Below are positions 25,476 to 33,546 of a DNA stretch of 64,000 bases, piece by piece. The stretch covers positions 2,976,001 to 3,040,000 of the forward strand of contig NZ_FMHV01000002.1 of assembly GCF_900091465.1 (NCBI RefSeq), in the 5' to 3' direction. The DNA is from Micromonospora rhizosphaerae. GTDB lineage: Bacteria; Actinomycetota; Actinomycetes; Mycobacteriales; Micromonosporaceae. The position numbers and the translations under genes were made by a program. The number at the start of each line of letters is the position of its first letter. The stretch's first letter is position 1. The notes beneath the pieces are model-generated. The model was not told where the DNA came from, did no database searches, and worked only from the letters and a program-made list of their open reading frames with translations.

Positions 25476-26246
25476 GTGCTCGATCCCGCCGCTCCGCAAC
25501 TCGTCGTCAACTCCCGGGTGCTGCTGTTCAGCTGGCTGCCCGCGGATCCCGACGCGGTGGCGGCACTCGTCCCGGCGGGTCTGCGGCCGCGTCCGGACCG
25601 CCAGGTCTTCCTCTGTCAGTACGTGGTGGACGACGCGAGCCAGACCTCCGGCTTCGGCGCGTACTCGCTCACCTACCTCGGGGTGTCGCTGGTCGGCCTG
25701 GACCCGCCGGAGGGGGACACGCCGGCCGGGTGGTGGACCCACTACCTCGCCTCCAGCCCGGTGGTCCGGGAGTACGCCGCCGCCCGCGGCGCCCCGGCCG
25801 GGGCGGGGCAGACCAGCCTCGACGTGCGGGGCGAGCAGCTCACCGCGGAGACCCGTGCCGACGGGAGGCCGGTGATCCGGGTGCGGGCCCGCGTCGGCCA
25901 CACCAGCCACGTGATCCGGAGCGGGCACCACCGCTACCTGACCGCCCGGAATGGAGAGTTGGTCAGCGCCGACTACCCGTACGTCGCCGAGCCGGTCACG
26001 CCGTTCGAGATCGAGTCGGTGGAGTTCCTCGCGCCGGAGGACCCGGTCTACCCGCTACGCCCGGCCAACCCGCTCACCATCGCCTGGGGCTTCTACTCCC
26101 CGCGGGTGTCGTTCGCCTACCCGGCCGCGCAGAACGCCCTCGACGCGCCGCCGACCGGGCACGTGCCGTCAGCGCGCGGCGAGCCCCAGCCGGTTCACCA
26201 GGTGCCGGCGCGTCGGGCCCGCAGCGGCCTGCCGTCCGGGTCGTAG
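25476..26246 (+). CDS. Acetoacetate-decarboxylase-like protein, function uncertain
   Basis: 256 residues. The first 225 look like one beta-rich domain: VVNSRVLLFSWLPADPDAVAALVPAGLRP, FLCQYVVDDASQTSGFGAYSLTYLGV and HHRYLTARNGELVSADYPYVAEPV. The N-terminal pattern (a lower limit on pAlAp-type coordinates plus a conserved YLGV strand) recalls the acetoacetate-decarboxylase superfamily, but I cannot place the catalytic lysine, so the call is tentative. Start is GTG at 25476 with GGAGG 4 nt ahead. The last 17 codons overlap, antisense, the end of the phospholipase D-like gene and look low-complexity. Confidence 0.7.
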   Translation: MLDPAAPQLVVNSRVLLFSWLPADPDAVAALVPAGLRPRPDRQVFLCQYVVDDASQTSGFGAYSLTYLGVSLVGLDPPEGDTPAGWWTHYLASSPVVREYAAARGAPAGAGQTSLDVRGEQLTAETRADGRPVIRVRARVGHTSHVIRSGHHRYLTARNGELVSADYPYVAEPVTPFEIESVEFLAPEDPVYPLRPANPLTIAWGFYSPRVSFAYPAAQNALDAPPTGHVPSARGEPQPVHQVPARRARSGLPSGS

Positions 26247-27784
26247 ATCAGCCGGTACGCCGGCACCGCCCAGATCCGGGTGTGCCAGGGCAGCCGCTCC
26301 GGCTGGTGCGGGCGTAACCGGCCCGGTGGCCGTGGGCCGACCCGACCCGAGTCGTGCCAGCGTTGCAACGCGTCCGCGGCCGAGGTGAGCGCCTCGACCG
26401 CGGCGGCCGGGTCGAGCAGGTCGTGATCCTCGCCGCCTTCCGGGTCCCGGTCCAGGTGCTCCCGCAACAGCCGCAGCCGCAGCTCACGGGCGAAGACCCG
26501 GGCGCCGTCGCCCAGCCCGGCCGGATCCGTGGGGGCCCGCTCGTCCCGCGTCTCGTCCAACACCGCGCAGGAGAGCTCGCTGTCGTGCGTCCAGGAGCGG
26601 CGGTTGAAGTTGTCGCTGCCCACGCTGGCCCAGACATCGTCGACCACGCAGACCTTCGCGTGCACGTAGACCGGGGTGCCCTCGTGGTTCTCCAGGTCGC
26701 AGACGTGCACCCGGTCCGGCGCGGCCCCGTGACACAGCGACAGCGCCTGCTCTCGGCCCACCATGTTCGGCGGCAGCGCCAGCCGGCCGTCCACGTCCGG
26801 GTGGCGCGGCACCACGGCCACCAGGTGCAGCTCCGGATTGTCCCGCAGCGCCGTCGCGAAGAGGTCCGCCACCTCGGTGGACCACAGGTACTGATCCTCA
26901 AGATAGATCAGCCGGCGGGCCCGGCGGATGCCCTTGGTGTAGGCGCGGGCGACGGTCCGCTCGCCGTCCGGGGCGAAGGAGTATCGGGGCCGGACCGTCG
27001 GGTAGGTGCGCAGCACCTGGACGTGGTGGGGGCCGCAGGGCGGGGGATCGGCGGGCTGGTCGGGCAGCGGGTCGGGGCTCAGGTCGTCGCCGCGCAGCCG
27101 GTCCCGAAGGTAGGCCAGCGGGTTCTCCGAGTCCAGTGGCATCGGGTCGGTCCACCGCTCCCGGAACGTGGTGTCCAGGGCGCCGACCACCGGCCCGCGG
27201 ACCGCGAGCTGCACGTCATGCCAGGGCGGGTGGTCGCCGTACTTCGGGGACATGTTCACCGCCTGCGGGTCGCCCCGGTGCATGGCGTCGTCGCGGCGGC
27301 TGTGGCACAGGTCGATGCCTCCGGCGAAGGCGATGTCCCGCTCGGGCGCGTCCGGGTGGCGCAGCACGACGAGCTTCTGGTGGTGCGAGCCGCCGCGCCG
27401 GACCCGCTGGTCGAGCAGCACCTCGCCGCCGGCCGCGCAGATCGCCTCGCTGAGGTTGCGGTTCTCCTCCTCGCTGTAGGAGAGCGCGTCGAGGTGGGAC
27501 CGCCAGATCAGGCCCTTGACCACCACCCCGCGCTGGGCGGCCTGCGAGAAGAGCTGCACCACCGTCGGACCGTCCGGGCGCATCCGCTGGTCCGGGTCGC
27601 CCCGCCAGTCGGTGAAGAAGAGGTGGTCACCGGCCCGCAGCGCCTCCACCTCGCGGACCAGCCGGTCGAAGTAGGCGGCGCCGTGAATCAACGGCTCGGC
27701 GAGGTTTCCGTTCCTCCAGACCGGTAACTCTGACACCGGGTTGGCGCGTTCCGGTGCCGTGAGGAACCACTCCTGCATCGACAC
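26195..27784 (-). CDS. Phospholipase D-family protein with two HKD motifs
   Basis: 529 residues. Two HxKx4D motifs are present: HHQKLVVLRHPD with FAGGIDLCHSR downstream, and HAKVCVVDDVWASVGSDNFN. An N-terminal VEALRAGDHLFFTDWRGDPD fits PLD-type phosphodiesterases of actinomycetes, acting on phospholipids or related diesters, probably in the cytoplasm since no signal peptide is seen. The GTG at 27784 has GGAGG at 7 nt; the ATG two codons later (27778) is less well placed. It converges with and overlaps the neighbouring gene by 52 nt. Confidence 0.92.
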   Translation of the reverse strand: MSMQEWFLTAPERANPVSELPVWRNGNLAEPLIHGAAYFDRLVREVEALRAGDHLFFTDWRGDPDQRMRPDGPTVVQLFSQAAQRGVVVKGLIWRSHLDALSYSEEENRNLSEAICAAGGEVLLDQRVRRGGSHHQKLVVLRHPDAPERDIAFAGGIDLCHSRRDDAMHRGDPQAVNMSPKYGDHPPWHDVQLAVRGPVVGALDTTFRERWTDPMPLDSENPLAYLRDRLRGDDLSPDPLPDQPADPPPCGPHHVQVLRTYPTVRPRYSFAPDGERTVARAYTKGIRRARRLIYLEDQYLWSTEVADLFATALRDNPELHLVAVVPRHPDVDGRLALPPNMVGREQALSLCHGAAPDRVHVCDLENHEGTPVYVHAKVCVVDDVWASVGSDNFNRRSWTHDSELSCAVLDETRDERAPTDPAGLGDGARVFARELRLRLLREHLDRDPEGGEDHDLLDPAAAVEALTSAADALQRWHDSGRVGPRPPGRLRPHQPERLPWHTRIWAVPAYRLIYDPDGRPLRARRAGTW

Positions 27785-27914
27785 GTTCCAGCCTCCGGAG
27801 GTCGATTACGTCCTCACGGTAGAACCCCCGCGACGGGTACGCACGCCGGCTTTCCGGTGAGTGCCTCGTGGTGGTCAGCCGAACGTGACGAGAGAAAGCC
27901 GAGGAGGCCACCCC

Positions 27915-28043
27915 ATGTCCGCCGAGACGACGAACGCCGTGACCGAGTACCGCGAGCAGGCGGTGGAGGGTGAACGGGGTGCGCTCGTGGCGCTGTTGGT
28001 GATGGTGATCCTCGGCGTAGCCGGCATATTCGCCGTCTCCTGA
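27915..28043 (+). CDS. 42-residue single-helix membrane protein
   Basis: A charged N-terminus (MSAETTNAVTEYREQAVEGERG) is followed by one hydrophobic helix (ALVALLVMVILGVAGIFAV) that runs to the last residue. The ATG has an AGGAGG ribosome site, and a terminator-like hairpin follows the stop, so it is very likely a real small gene. Divergent from the phospholipase D-like gene. No family recognised. Confidence 0.75.
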   Translation: MSAETTNAVTEYREQAVEGERGALVALLVMVILGVAGIFAVS

Positions 28044-28051
28044 CCGGACGG

Positions 28052-28086
28052 GGTGGGCGCTCCGGGGTCAATCCGGGACGCCCACC
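28052..28086. terminator. Hairpin between convergent small membrane gene and pirin
   Basis: GGTGGGCG (28052-28059) pairs with CGCCCACC (28079-28086); an inner CCGG/CCGG stem continues after two mismatches. It lies 9 nt past the stop of the 42-residue protein and 23 nt before the pirin stop on the other strand. Confidence 0.6.
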
Positions 28087-28108
28087 TCGTACGGGATCAT
28101 CAGGGGCG

Positions 28109-29095
28109 TCAGGGACGGGCCCCCTCGCCGCCGGTGTGCGGCAGGCGCCCGGCCGGGATCACGCCGAGCCGGCCGGCCTGGAAGTCCTCGAACGCCTGGA
28201 TCAGCTCCGCCCGGGTGTTCATCACGAACGGCCCGTAGTGCGCCACCGGCTCCTGGATCGGCTGCCCGCCCATGATGTAGAGCTCCAGGGCCGGGGTGTT
28301 GCCGTCCTGCTGGGCGTCCGCGGTCACCCGGAGCGCGTCGCCCGGGCCGTGCACCGCGAGCTGCCCGGTGTGGAACGGCCGCCGGTCGGTGCCGACCGTG
28401 CCCCGGCCGGCGAGCACGTACACCAGCGCGTTGAAGTCCGGCCGCCAGGGCAGGCTCAGCTCCGCCCCCGGCTGCAGCGTCACGTGGGTGATGGTGATCG
28501 GGGTGTGGGTGGAGCCGGGGCCCCGGTGCCCGGCGACCTCGCCGGCGATCACCCGGATCAGCGCGCCGCCGTCCGGGGTGGTCAGCAGCGCCGACTCCTT
28601 GCCGCGGATGTCCTGGTAGCGCGGCGGGTTCATCTTGGCCACCCGGGGCAGGTTGACCCAGAGCTGCAGGCCGTGGAAGAGGCCGCCGCTCATCACCAGG
28701 TGCTCCGGCGGCGCCTCGATGTGCAGCAGGCCGCTGCCGGCCGTCATCCACTGGGTGTCGCCGTCGGTGATGGTGCCGCCGCCGCCCTGCGAGTCCTGGT
28801 GGTCCATGATCCCGTCGATCATGTAGGTCACGGTCTCGAAGCCGCGGTGCGGGTGCCACGGGGTGCCCTTCGGCTCGCCGGGCGCGTAGTCGACCTCGCC
28901 CATCTGGTCGAGGTGGACGAACGGGTCCAGCTCGGTCAGCGGCACCCCGGCGAAGGCCCGGCGGACCGGGAAGCCCTCGCCCTCGTAGCCGCTCGGCGCG
29001 GTGGTCAGCCGGCGGACCGGGCGGTAGGTGGTGGACTCGTCCAGCTTCGGCAGGCGAGGCAGGACGAGGACGTCGTCGACGGTGATGGCGGGCAT
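28109..29095 (-). CDS. Pirin family protein
   Basis: 328 residues of the bicupin fold. The N-terminal cupin has the pirin metal site pattern: FVHLDQMGEVDYAPGEPKGTPWHPHRGFETVTY with His residues, GTITDGDTQWMTAGSGLLHIEAP with a His and Glu. A second cupin includes VYVLAGRGTVG and the C-terminal PFVMNTRAELIQAFEDFQAGRLG. Bacterial pirins are iron-binding and some degrade flavonols or sense redox state. The ATG at 29095 follows AAGGAG. It lies 10 nt after the marR stop, so the two form an operon. Confidence 0.93.
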   Translation of the reverse strand: MPAITVDDVLVLPRLPKLDESTTYRPVRRLTTAPSGYEGEGFPVRRAFAGVPLTELDPFVHLDQMGEVDYAPGEPKGTPWHPHRGFETVTYMIDGIMDHQDSQGGGGTITDGDTQWMTAGSGLLHIEAPPEHLVMSGGLFHGLQLWVNLPRVAKMNPPRYQDIRGKESALLTTPDGGALIRVIAGEVAGHRGPGSTHTPITITHVTLQPGAELSLPWRPDFNALVYVLAGRGTVGTDRRPFHTGQLAVHGPGDALRVTADAQQDGNTPALELYIMGGQPIQEPVAHYGPFVMNTRAELIQAFEDFQAGRLGVIPAGRLPHTGGEGARP

Positions 29096-29105
29096 CTCGG
29101 GCTCC

Positions 29106-29588
29106 TTACTTGTCGGCCGGGGTGGACGACGCGTCGCGGGCGGCGCGCAGGCGCCGGCCGAGCCGCTCGAAGACCCGGGTGAGGCAGGCGACCTCGGCGT
29201 CGTCGAGGTCATCCATCAGGTTCGTGCGGACGAAGCGCACGTGGTGCGGCGCGGCCTCGCGGAGGGTGAGCAGACCAGCGGCGGTGAGCACCGCCTCGCT
29301 GCCGCGCCGGTCCGCCGGGCAGGACTCCTTGGCCACCAGACCGCGCTTCTGCATGGACGAGATCTGGTACGTCAGCCGGCTCGGCGAGAAGACCAGCCGG
29401 CTGGCCAGCTCGCCCATCCGCAGCCGCTGCCCGGGCGCCTCGGAGAGCAGCACCAGCACGTGGTAGTCGGCGAAGCTCAGCTCGCTGTCCGCGCGCAGGT
29501 CCTCCTCGAGCCGGGTGAACAACCGCTGGCTCGACTCGATGTACGCGCGCCAGCAGGCCAGCCGCTCGGGGCTCAGGCTCTCGGTCAT
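29106..29588 (-). CDS. MarR-family transcriptional regulator
   Basis: 160 residues with a winged helix-turn-helix of MarR type: SFADYHVLVLLSEAPGQRLRMGELASRL, FSPSRLTYQISSMQKRGLVAKESCPADRRGSEAVLTAAG (wing with DRR). Cys in ESCPADRR and near the C-terminus (VACLTRV) could permit redox sensing. It precedes pirin, so it probably controls its own operon. Two near-copies of the palindrome TTCAAATTTGAA occur upstream and are the likely operators. Confidence 0.93.
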   Translation of the reverse strand: MTESLSPERLACWRAYIESSQRLFTRLEEDLRADSELSFADYHVLVLLSEAPGQRLRMGELASRLVFSPSRLTYQISSMQKRGLVAKESCPADRRGSEAVLTAAGLLTLREAAPHHVRFVRTNLMDDLDDAEVACLTRVFERLGRRLRAARDASSTPADK

Positions 29589-29608
29589 GGCCTTGAGAGT
29601 AGCACTAT

Positions 29609-29620
29609 TTCAAATTTAAA
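29609..29620. promoter_or_regulatory. MarR operator-like palindrome, site 1
   Basis: TTCAAATTTAAA, one mismatch from the perfect palindrome TTCAAATTTGAA. It lies 21 nt upstream of the marR start. Such an A+T word stands out in this very GC-rich DNA. Confidence 0.65.
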
Positions 29621-29676
29621 CAAGCCCCCTCCCGTGCCCGCTGGAGGATGCTCTGTGCCTCGTAGTGCAACCACCA

Positions 29677-29688
29677 TTCCAATTTGAA
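29677..29688. promoter_or_regulatory. MarR operator-like palindrome, site 2
   Basis: TTCCAATTTGAA, one mismatch from TTCAAATTTGAA, about 68 bp from site 1 and about 60 nt upstream of the divergent GNAT gene. It may let MarR repress both directions. Confidence 0.6.
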
Positions 29689-29749
29689 GGAGCTTGGCTG
29701 GCGCTAACCCGCGGGCGTCCGAGGGTCGGGCCGTGCGAGACTCCCGCCC

Positions 29750-30280
29750 GTGGATCACGTCGAGCTGACCGCCCCCGGCCTGCTGCTGCGCCCATGGCGG
29801 GAGGAGGACGCCCCGGCCGTCCTCGCCGCGCTGCGCGAGCCGGCCATCGCGCAATGGAACCCCTCGCCCGGCGGCGTCGACCTGCCCGGAGCGCGCGAGT
29901 GGATCCGCCGGCGCGCCGACTGGTCCGCCGACGACCACGTCTCGCTGGCGGTGACCGGGCCGGACGGGAACCCGCTGCTCGGCTCGGTGTCGCTGCACCG
30001 CATCCACGACGGGGACGCCTCGATCGGTTACTGGACGGTCGCCGAGGCCCGCGGCCACGGTGTCGCCTCCCGGGCCGTCACCGCGCTCACCAGTTGGGCG
30101 TTCGCCCACCTCCGGCTGCACCGGATCGAGCTCTGCCACGCCGTGGCCAACCCGGCCTCCTGCCGGGTCGCCGCCCGGGCCGGCTACCCGGCCGAGGGCA
30201 CCCTGCGCGAGTCCTACCGCTACGGGGACGGCCGCCGGTACGACGAGCACCTCCACGCCCGCCTGGCCACGGACGCCTGA
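29750..30280 (+). CDS. GNAT N-acetyltransferase, RimJ/RimL-like
   Basis: 176 residues. LLLRPWREEDAPAVLAALREP at the start, LGSVSLHRIHDGDASIGYWTVAEARGHGVASRAVTALTSWAF (motif A) and the C-terminal RIELCHAVANPASCRVAARAGYPAEGTLRES are the pattern of RimJ/RimL-type acetyltransferases. Protein or small-molecule acceptor unknown. Start is GTG at 29750 without an obvious ribosome site. Divergent from marR across two palindromic sites. Confidence 0.9.
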   Translation: MDHVELTAPGLLLRPWREEDAPAVLAALREPAIAQWNPSPGGVDLPGAREWIRRRADWSADDHVSLAVTGPDGNPLLGSVSLHRIHDGDASIGYWTVAEARGHGVASRAVTALTSWAFAHLRLHRIELCHAVANPASCRVAARAGYPAEGTLRESYRYGDGRRYDEHLHARLATDA

Positions 30281-30308
30281 CCGGGGCCGGGGGCTAGGCT
30301 CAGGTGCC

Positions 30309-30896
30309 GTGGACGATCTCGACGTGCTCGACTGGCGGGAACGGGTGGCCCGGCTCTACCTGTCGGACCTGGATCTCGCCGGGTTCCGGGCGGCCCGGGA
30401 CGAGCTGTTCGCCACCCATCCGCAGAGCCCGGTGCCGCCGGCCGACCGGCCGAGCTTCACCGGGCTGCCCTGGTTCCCGCCGAACCCGGACGCGGTGGTC
30501 GAGGCCGAGCTACGGCCCGCCTCGGGCAGCCTGAGCATCGACACCGGCGGGCCCGACGGGGTGGTGAGCTACCGCCGGGTGGCGATCGCCGAGACACCGT
30601 GGGGACCGCTGACGCTGTGGTGGATCGAGGCGTACGGCGGCGGGCTGTTCGTGCCGGTGCGCGACGCCACCTGCGGCACGGAGGCCTACGGCGGCGGCCG
30701 GTACCTGACCGACACGGTCAAGGGGACCTTCGGCCGGGGGTTGACCGTGCTGCCGGGGCGGCGGGTCCGAATCGACGCCAACTACCTCTACAACCCCAGC
30801 TGCGCGTACGACGACCGGTGGGCCTGCCCGCTCGCCCCGCCGGAGAACCGGGTGGCGGTGCCGATCCGGGCCGGGGAGCTGGCGTACCGGGGCTGA
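30309..30896 (+). CDS. DUF1684 family protein
   Basis: 195 residues. Shows the DUF1684 pattern: WRERVARLYL near the N-terminus, then WWIEAYGGGLFVPVRDATCGTEAYGGGRYLTDTVKGTF and the C-terminal DANYLYNPSCAYDDRWACPLAPPENRVAVPIRAGE. The function of this widespread family is unknown. Start is GTG at 30309; a TAGGCT box 8 nt upstream suggests a leaderless mRNA. A strong hairpin follows the stop. Confidence 0.9.
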   Translation: MDDLDVLDWRERVARLYLSDLDLAGFRAARDELFATHPQSPVPPADRPSFTGLPWFPPNPDAVVEAELRPASGSLSIDTGGPDGVVSYRRVAIAETPWGPLTLWWIEAYGGGLFVPVRDATCGTEAYGGGRYLTDTVKGTFGRGLTVLPGRRVRIDANYLYNPSCAYDDRWACPLAPPENRVAVPIRAGELAYRG

Positions 30897-30905
30897 CACG
30901 AGACA

Positions 30906-30929
30906 CCCCGGCGCGGGAGCGCGCCGGGG
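30906..30929. terminator. 10-bp hairpin between convergent genes
   Basis: CCCCGGCGCG-GGAG-CGCGCCGGGG, a perfect 10-bp stem with a tetraloop, 10 nt after the DUF1684 stop and 20 nt from the stress-protein stop on the other strand. It likely terminates both transcripts. Confidence 0.85.
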
Positions 30930-30948
30930 CGTCGGGCGAATGGTGCGG

Positions 30949-31536
30949 TCAGCGGGCGGTCGCGCCGGTCGGCGTCAGGTGCATCCGACCGAGCAGCTGC
31001 CGGGCCTGATCGGCCAGGTCCGCGTCCACGGTCACCGCGTACTGGCTGGCCCGCAGGGCACTGGCCGAGTTGAAGTCGCGCTGTCCCCCGGTCATCGCGT
31101 GCGTCACCGCGCCGAACACGGCACCCCAGATCGCGCCGATCACCAACCCGGCCAGGATCACCGCCACCCAGTTGCCGGCGGTGAAGATGCCGAAGAGCAA
31201 CCCGATGAAGAGTCCGAACCAGGCACCCGTGCCCGCGCCCATCAGGCCGGCCCGGCCCGTGGTCATCCGGCCCAGCACGGTCTCCACCAGGGTCAGGTTC
31301 GTGCCGACGATCGCCGTGCGCTCCACCGGGAACCGGTTGTCGGCCAGGTAGTCCACCACCCGTTGGGCCGCCGGGTAGTCCGGGTATGAGCCGATCGTCA
31401 CGGTCGGTCGACCGGCCTCCGGTCCGTATCCGTCACCGCCGGGCGCCGCCGGTCGGCCGGCCGGGCCGGACGGGAGGTTTGCGCCGCCCGGCATGCCGGG
31501 TCGCCAGGCCGAGGTCGGAGTCGAGGGTCTGGTCAT
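30949..31536 (-). CDS. General stress protein (YflT-like domain) with glycine-zipper membrane segment
   Basis: 195 residues. After a Pro/Gly-rich N-terminus comes TVTIGSYPDYPAAQRVVDYLADNRFPVERTAIVGTNLTLVETV, resembling the YflT general-stress domain, then a glycine-rich hydrophobic hairpin (WFGLFIGLLFGIFTAGNWVAVILAGLVIGAIWG region) and a C-terminal YAVTVDADLADQARQLL strand-helix. Start chosen at the ATG at 31536: AAGGAGG ends 6 nt upstream, whereas the ATG at 31542 touches that ribosome site. A weak SigB-type promoter (GTTA-N15-GGGAAC) lies upstream. Confidence 0.85.
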   Translation of the reverse strand: MTRPSTPTSAWRPGMPGGANLPSGPAGRPAAPGGDGYGPEAGRPTVTIGSYPDYPAAQRVVDYLADNRFPVERTAIVGTNLTLVETVLGRMTTGRAGLMGAGTGAWFGLFIGLLFGIFTAGNWVAVILAGLVIGAIWGAVFGAVTHAMTGGQRDFNSASALRASQYAVTVDADLADQARQLLGRMHLTPTGATAR

Positions 31537-31563
31537 GAGCATCCTCCTTCGTCAACCGCCCGC

Positions 31564-31588
31564 GTTCCCACCGTCGTCCGCCGGTAAC
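31564..31588 (-). promoter_or_regulatory. Weak SigB-type promoter candidate for stress protein
   Basis: On the minus strand GTTA (31588-31585), 15 nt spacer, GGGAAC (31569-31564), 27 nt upstream of the ATG. The spacing fits; both boxes carry one or two mismatches to GnnT/GGGTAC. Confidence 0.3.
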
Positions 31589-31695
31589 GCATTGCCGGCG
31601 CCGGATGCCCGGCGGACGGTCCTGGCCGCCAGGACGTGCGCTCGGCGGATGCCGGCCGCAGGGAATGCCGCCGCGGCAGCCGGGTAGGCATCCGG

Positions 31696-33546
31696 GTGGA
31701 CAGCGGACGGATAGGTGAGCACGGCTTCCTGGCCGACGGCAGCAGCGCGGCGCTGGTCGACCGGGCCGGTTCGGTGAACTGGTGGTGCCCGCCGCGCTTC
31801 GACGCTCCCGCCGTGTTCGGGCGGCTGCTCGACGACCGTGCGGGGCACTGGACCATCCGCCCGGAGGAGGACGGTTTCACCAGCGAGCGGTCCTATCTGG
31901 ACGACACGCTCGTGCTGCGTACCGTATTCACCACCCGGACCGGTTCGGTGGCGGTGACCGACGCCTTGGCGCTGGAGCCCGGTGCGCGCGGTCACGAGAT
32001 TGGCCTGCGCTCACCCCGCGTGCTGGCCCGGCTGGTCGAGGGACTCACCGGTGAGGTTCCGATGCGGGTGGAGTACCAGCCCCGATTCGAGTATGGGCGG
32101 GTCCGCGCGTACCTCACCGATTCCGCCGGGGAGATCGCCGCCACCGCCGGCGCCTGCCGGTTGAGCCTGCGCGCCAACGTTCCGATGGACCTCGGCGACG
32201 GCGGGGCCACCGGGCGGTTCACCGCTCGCGCCGGGACCAGCCACCATTTCACCTTGGGGCACGCCGAGACCTACGGCGGCGGCCCGCCCGCGGTGCCCGA
32301 CGCCGACCGGGTGGTGGCCGAGACCGTCGCCGGGTGGCGGTCCTGGGCTGACCTGCATCGTGACCAGTACCGGGGCCTCTACCGGGACCAGGTGCGGCGC
32401 AGCGCGTTGGTGGTGCAGGGCATGACCTACCAGCCGAGCGGCGCGATCGTCGCGGCGGCGACCACCTCGCTGCCCGAGGAACTCGGCGGCGACCGCAACT
32501 ACGACTACCGCTTCGTCTGGGTCCGCGACTTCAGCCTCACCCTCCAGGCGCTCTGGCTGGCCGCCTGCCCCGACGAGGCGAACCGGCAGTTCAGCTGGGT
32601 GGCCCGGGCGATGGGCTGGATCGGCGACGAGCCGGTGCCGATCATGTACGGCGTCCAGGGCGAGCGGGACCTCACCGAACACACGCTCGACCACCTTTCC
32701 GGGTACGCCGACAGCCGGCCCGTCTTCATCGGGAACGACGCCTGGAAGCAACGGCAGACCGACGTGCTCGGCGAGATCCTCGACGCCGCCTGGCTGATGC
32801 GGTACTACCTGGACCCGATGTCGCCCGACGTACGCCAGCTGCTGCACGCCCTCGCCGACCAGGCGGTGCTGAACTGGCGCCGGCCCGACGCCGGGATGTG
32901 GGAGGCCCGGGACGTCGAGCGGCACTACCTGTCGTCCAAGGTGCAGTGCTGGACCGCGCTGGACCGGGCGGTCCGCTTCGGCCCCCGGCTCGGGGAGCCG
33001 GCCGACGTGGCCCGCTGGGCGGCGGCCCGGGACGAGGTGCGCGCGGCGGTGCTGACCCGCGGCTGGAACGAGCGGCTCGGCGCGTACACCGGGGCCTTCG
33101 ACTCCGACGAGCTGGACGCCTCGGTCCTGATCATGCCGCTGGTCGGCTTCCTGCCCGCGGACGATCCGCGGATGCGCTCGACGATGGACGTGGTGGAACG
33201 GCGGCTCTCCCGGGACGGGCTGTTGCGCCGCTGGAAGGATGATCCGGCTGGCTTCGTCATCTGCTCGTTCTGGCTCGTCGGCTGCCTTGCCGAGGCCGGC
33301 GAGGTGGACCGGGCGCGGCGGCTCTTCGAGCAGCTCGCCGCCCGGGTCAACGACCTGGGCCTCTACGCCGAGCAGATCGACCAGGACACCGGAGAACACC
33401 TGGGCAACTTCCCGCAGGCCTTCTCCCACATCGGCCTGATCATCGCGGCGGGCCGGCTCACCGAGGCCGTCGAACGGTTCGGCGCCACGTCCGCGCGACA
33501 CCTCGTGCCGGCCGGTACGGGAGCCACGGAGGGAGCACGCAGATGA
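31696..33546 (+). CDS. Glycoside hydrolase family 15 protein (trehalase/glucoamylase-like)
   Basis: 616 residues. An N-terminal beta-domain (IGEHGFLADGSSAALVDRAGSVNWWCPPRFDAPAVFGRLLD) leads to the (alpha/alpha)6 catalytic domain: LGGDRNYDYRFVWVRDFSLTLQAL, WRRPDAGMWEARD with the presumed catalytic Glu, and EQIDQDTGEHLGNFPQAFSHIGLI with the second Glu region. Family members hydrolyse alpha-glucosidic bonds; some actinobacterial members are trehalases. No signal peptide, so cytoplasmic. The GTG at 31696 is used since VDSGRIGEHGFL matches family N-termini. Its stop overlaps the ATG of the decayed SDR gene. Confidence 0.92.
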   Translation: MDSGRIGEHGFLADGSSAALVDRAGSVNWWCPPRFDAPAVFGRLLDDRAGHWTIRPEEDGFTSERSYLDDTLVLRTVFTTRTGSVAVTDALALEPGARGHEIGLRSPRVLARLVEGLTGEVPMRVEYQPRFEYGRVRAYLTDSAGEIAATAGACRLSLRANVPMDLGDGGATGRFTARAGTSHHFTLGHAETYGGGPPAVPDADRVVAETVAGWRSWADLHRDQYRGLYRDQVRRSALVVQGMTYQPSGAIVAAATTSLPEELGGDRNYDYRFVWVRDFSLTLQALWLAACPDEANRQFSWVARAMGWIGDEPVPIMYGVQGERDLTEHTLDHLSGYADSRPVFIGNDAWKQRQTDVLGEILDAAWLMRYYLDPMSPDVRQLLHALADQAVLNWRRPDAGMWEARDVERHYLSSKVQCWTALDRAVRFGPRLGEPADVARWAAARDEVRAAVLTRGWNERLGAYTGAFDSDELDASVLIMPLVGFLPADDPRMRSTMDVVERRLSRDGLLRRWKDDPAGFVICSFWLVGCLAEAGEVDRARRLFEQLAARVNDLGLYAEQIDQDTGEHLGNFPQAFSHIGLIIAAGRLTEAVERFGATSARHLVPAGTGATEGARR

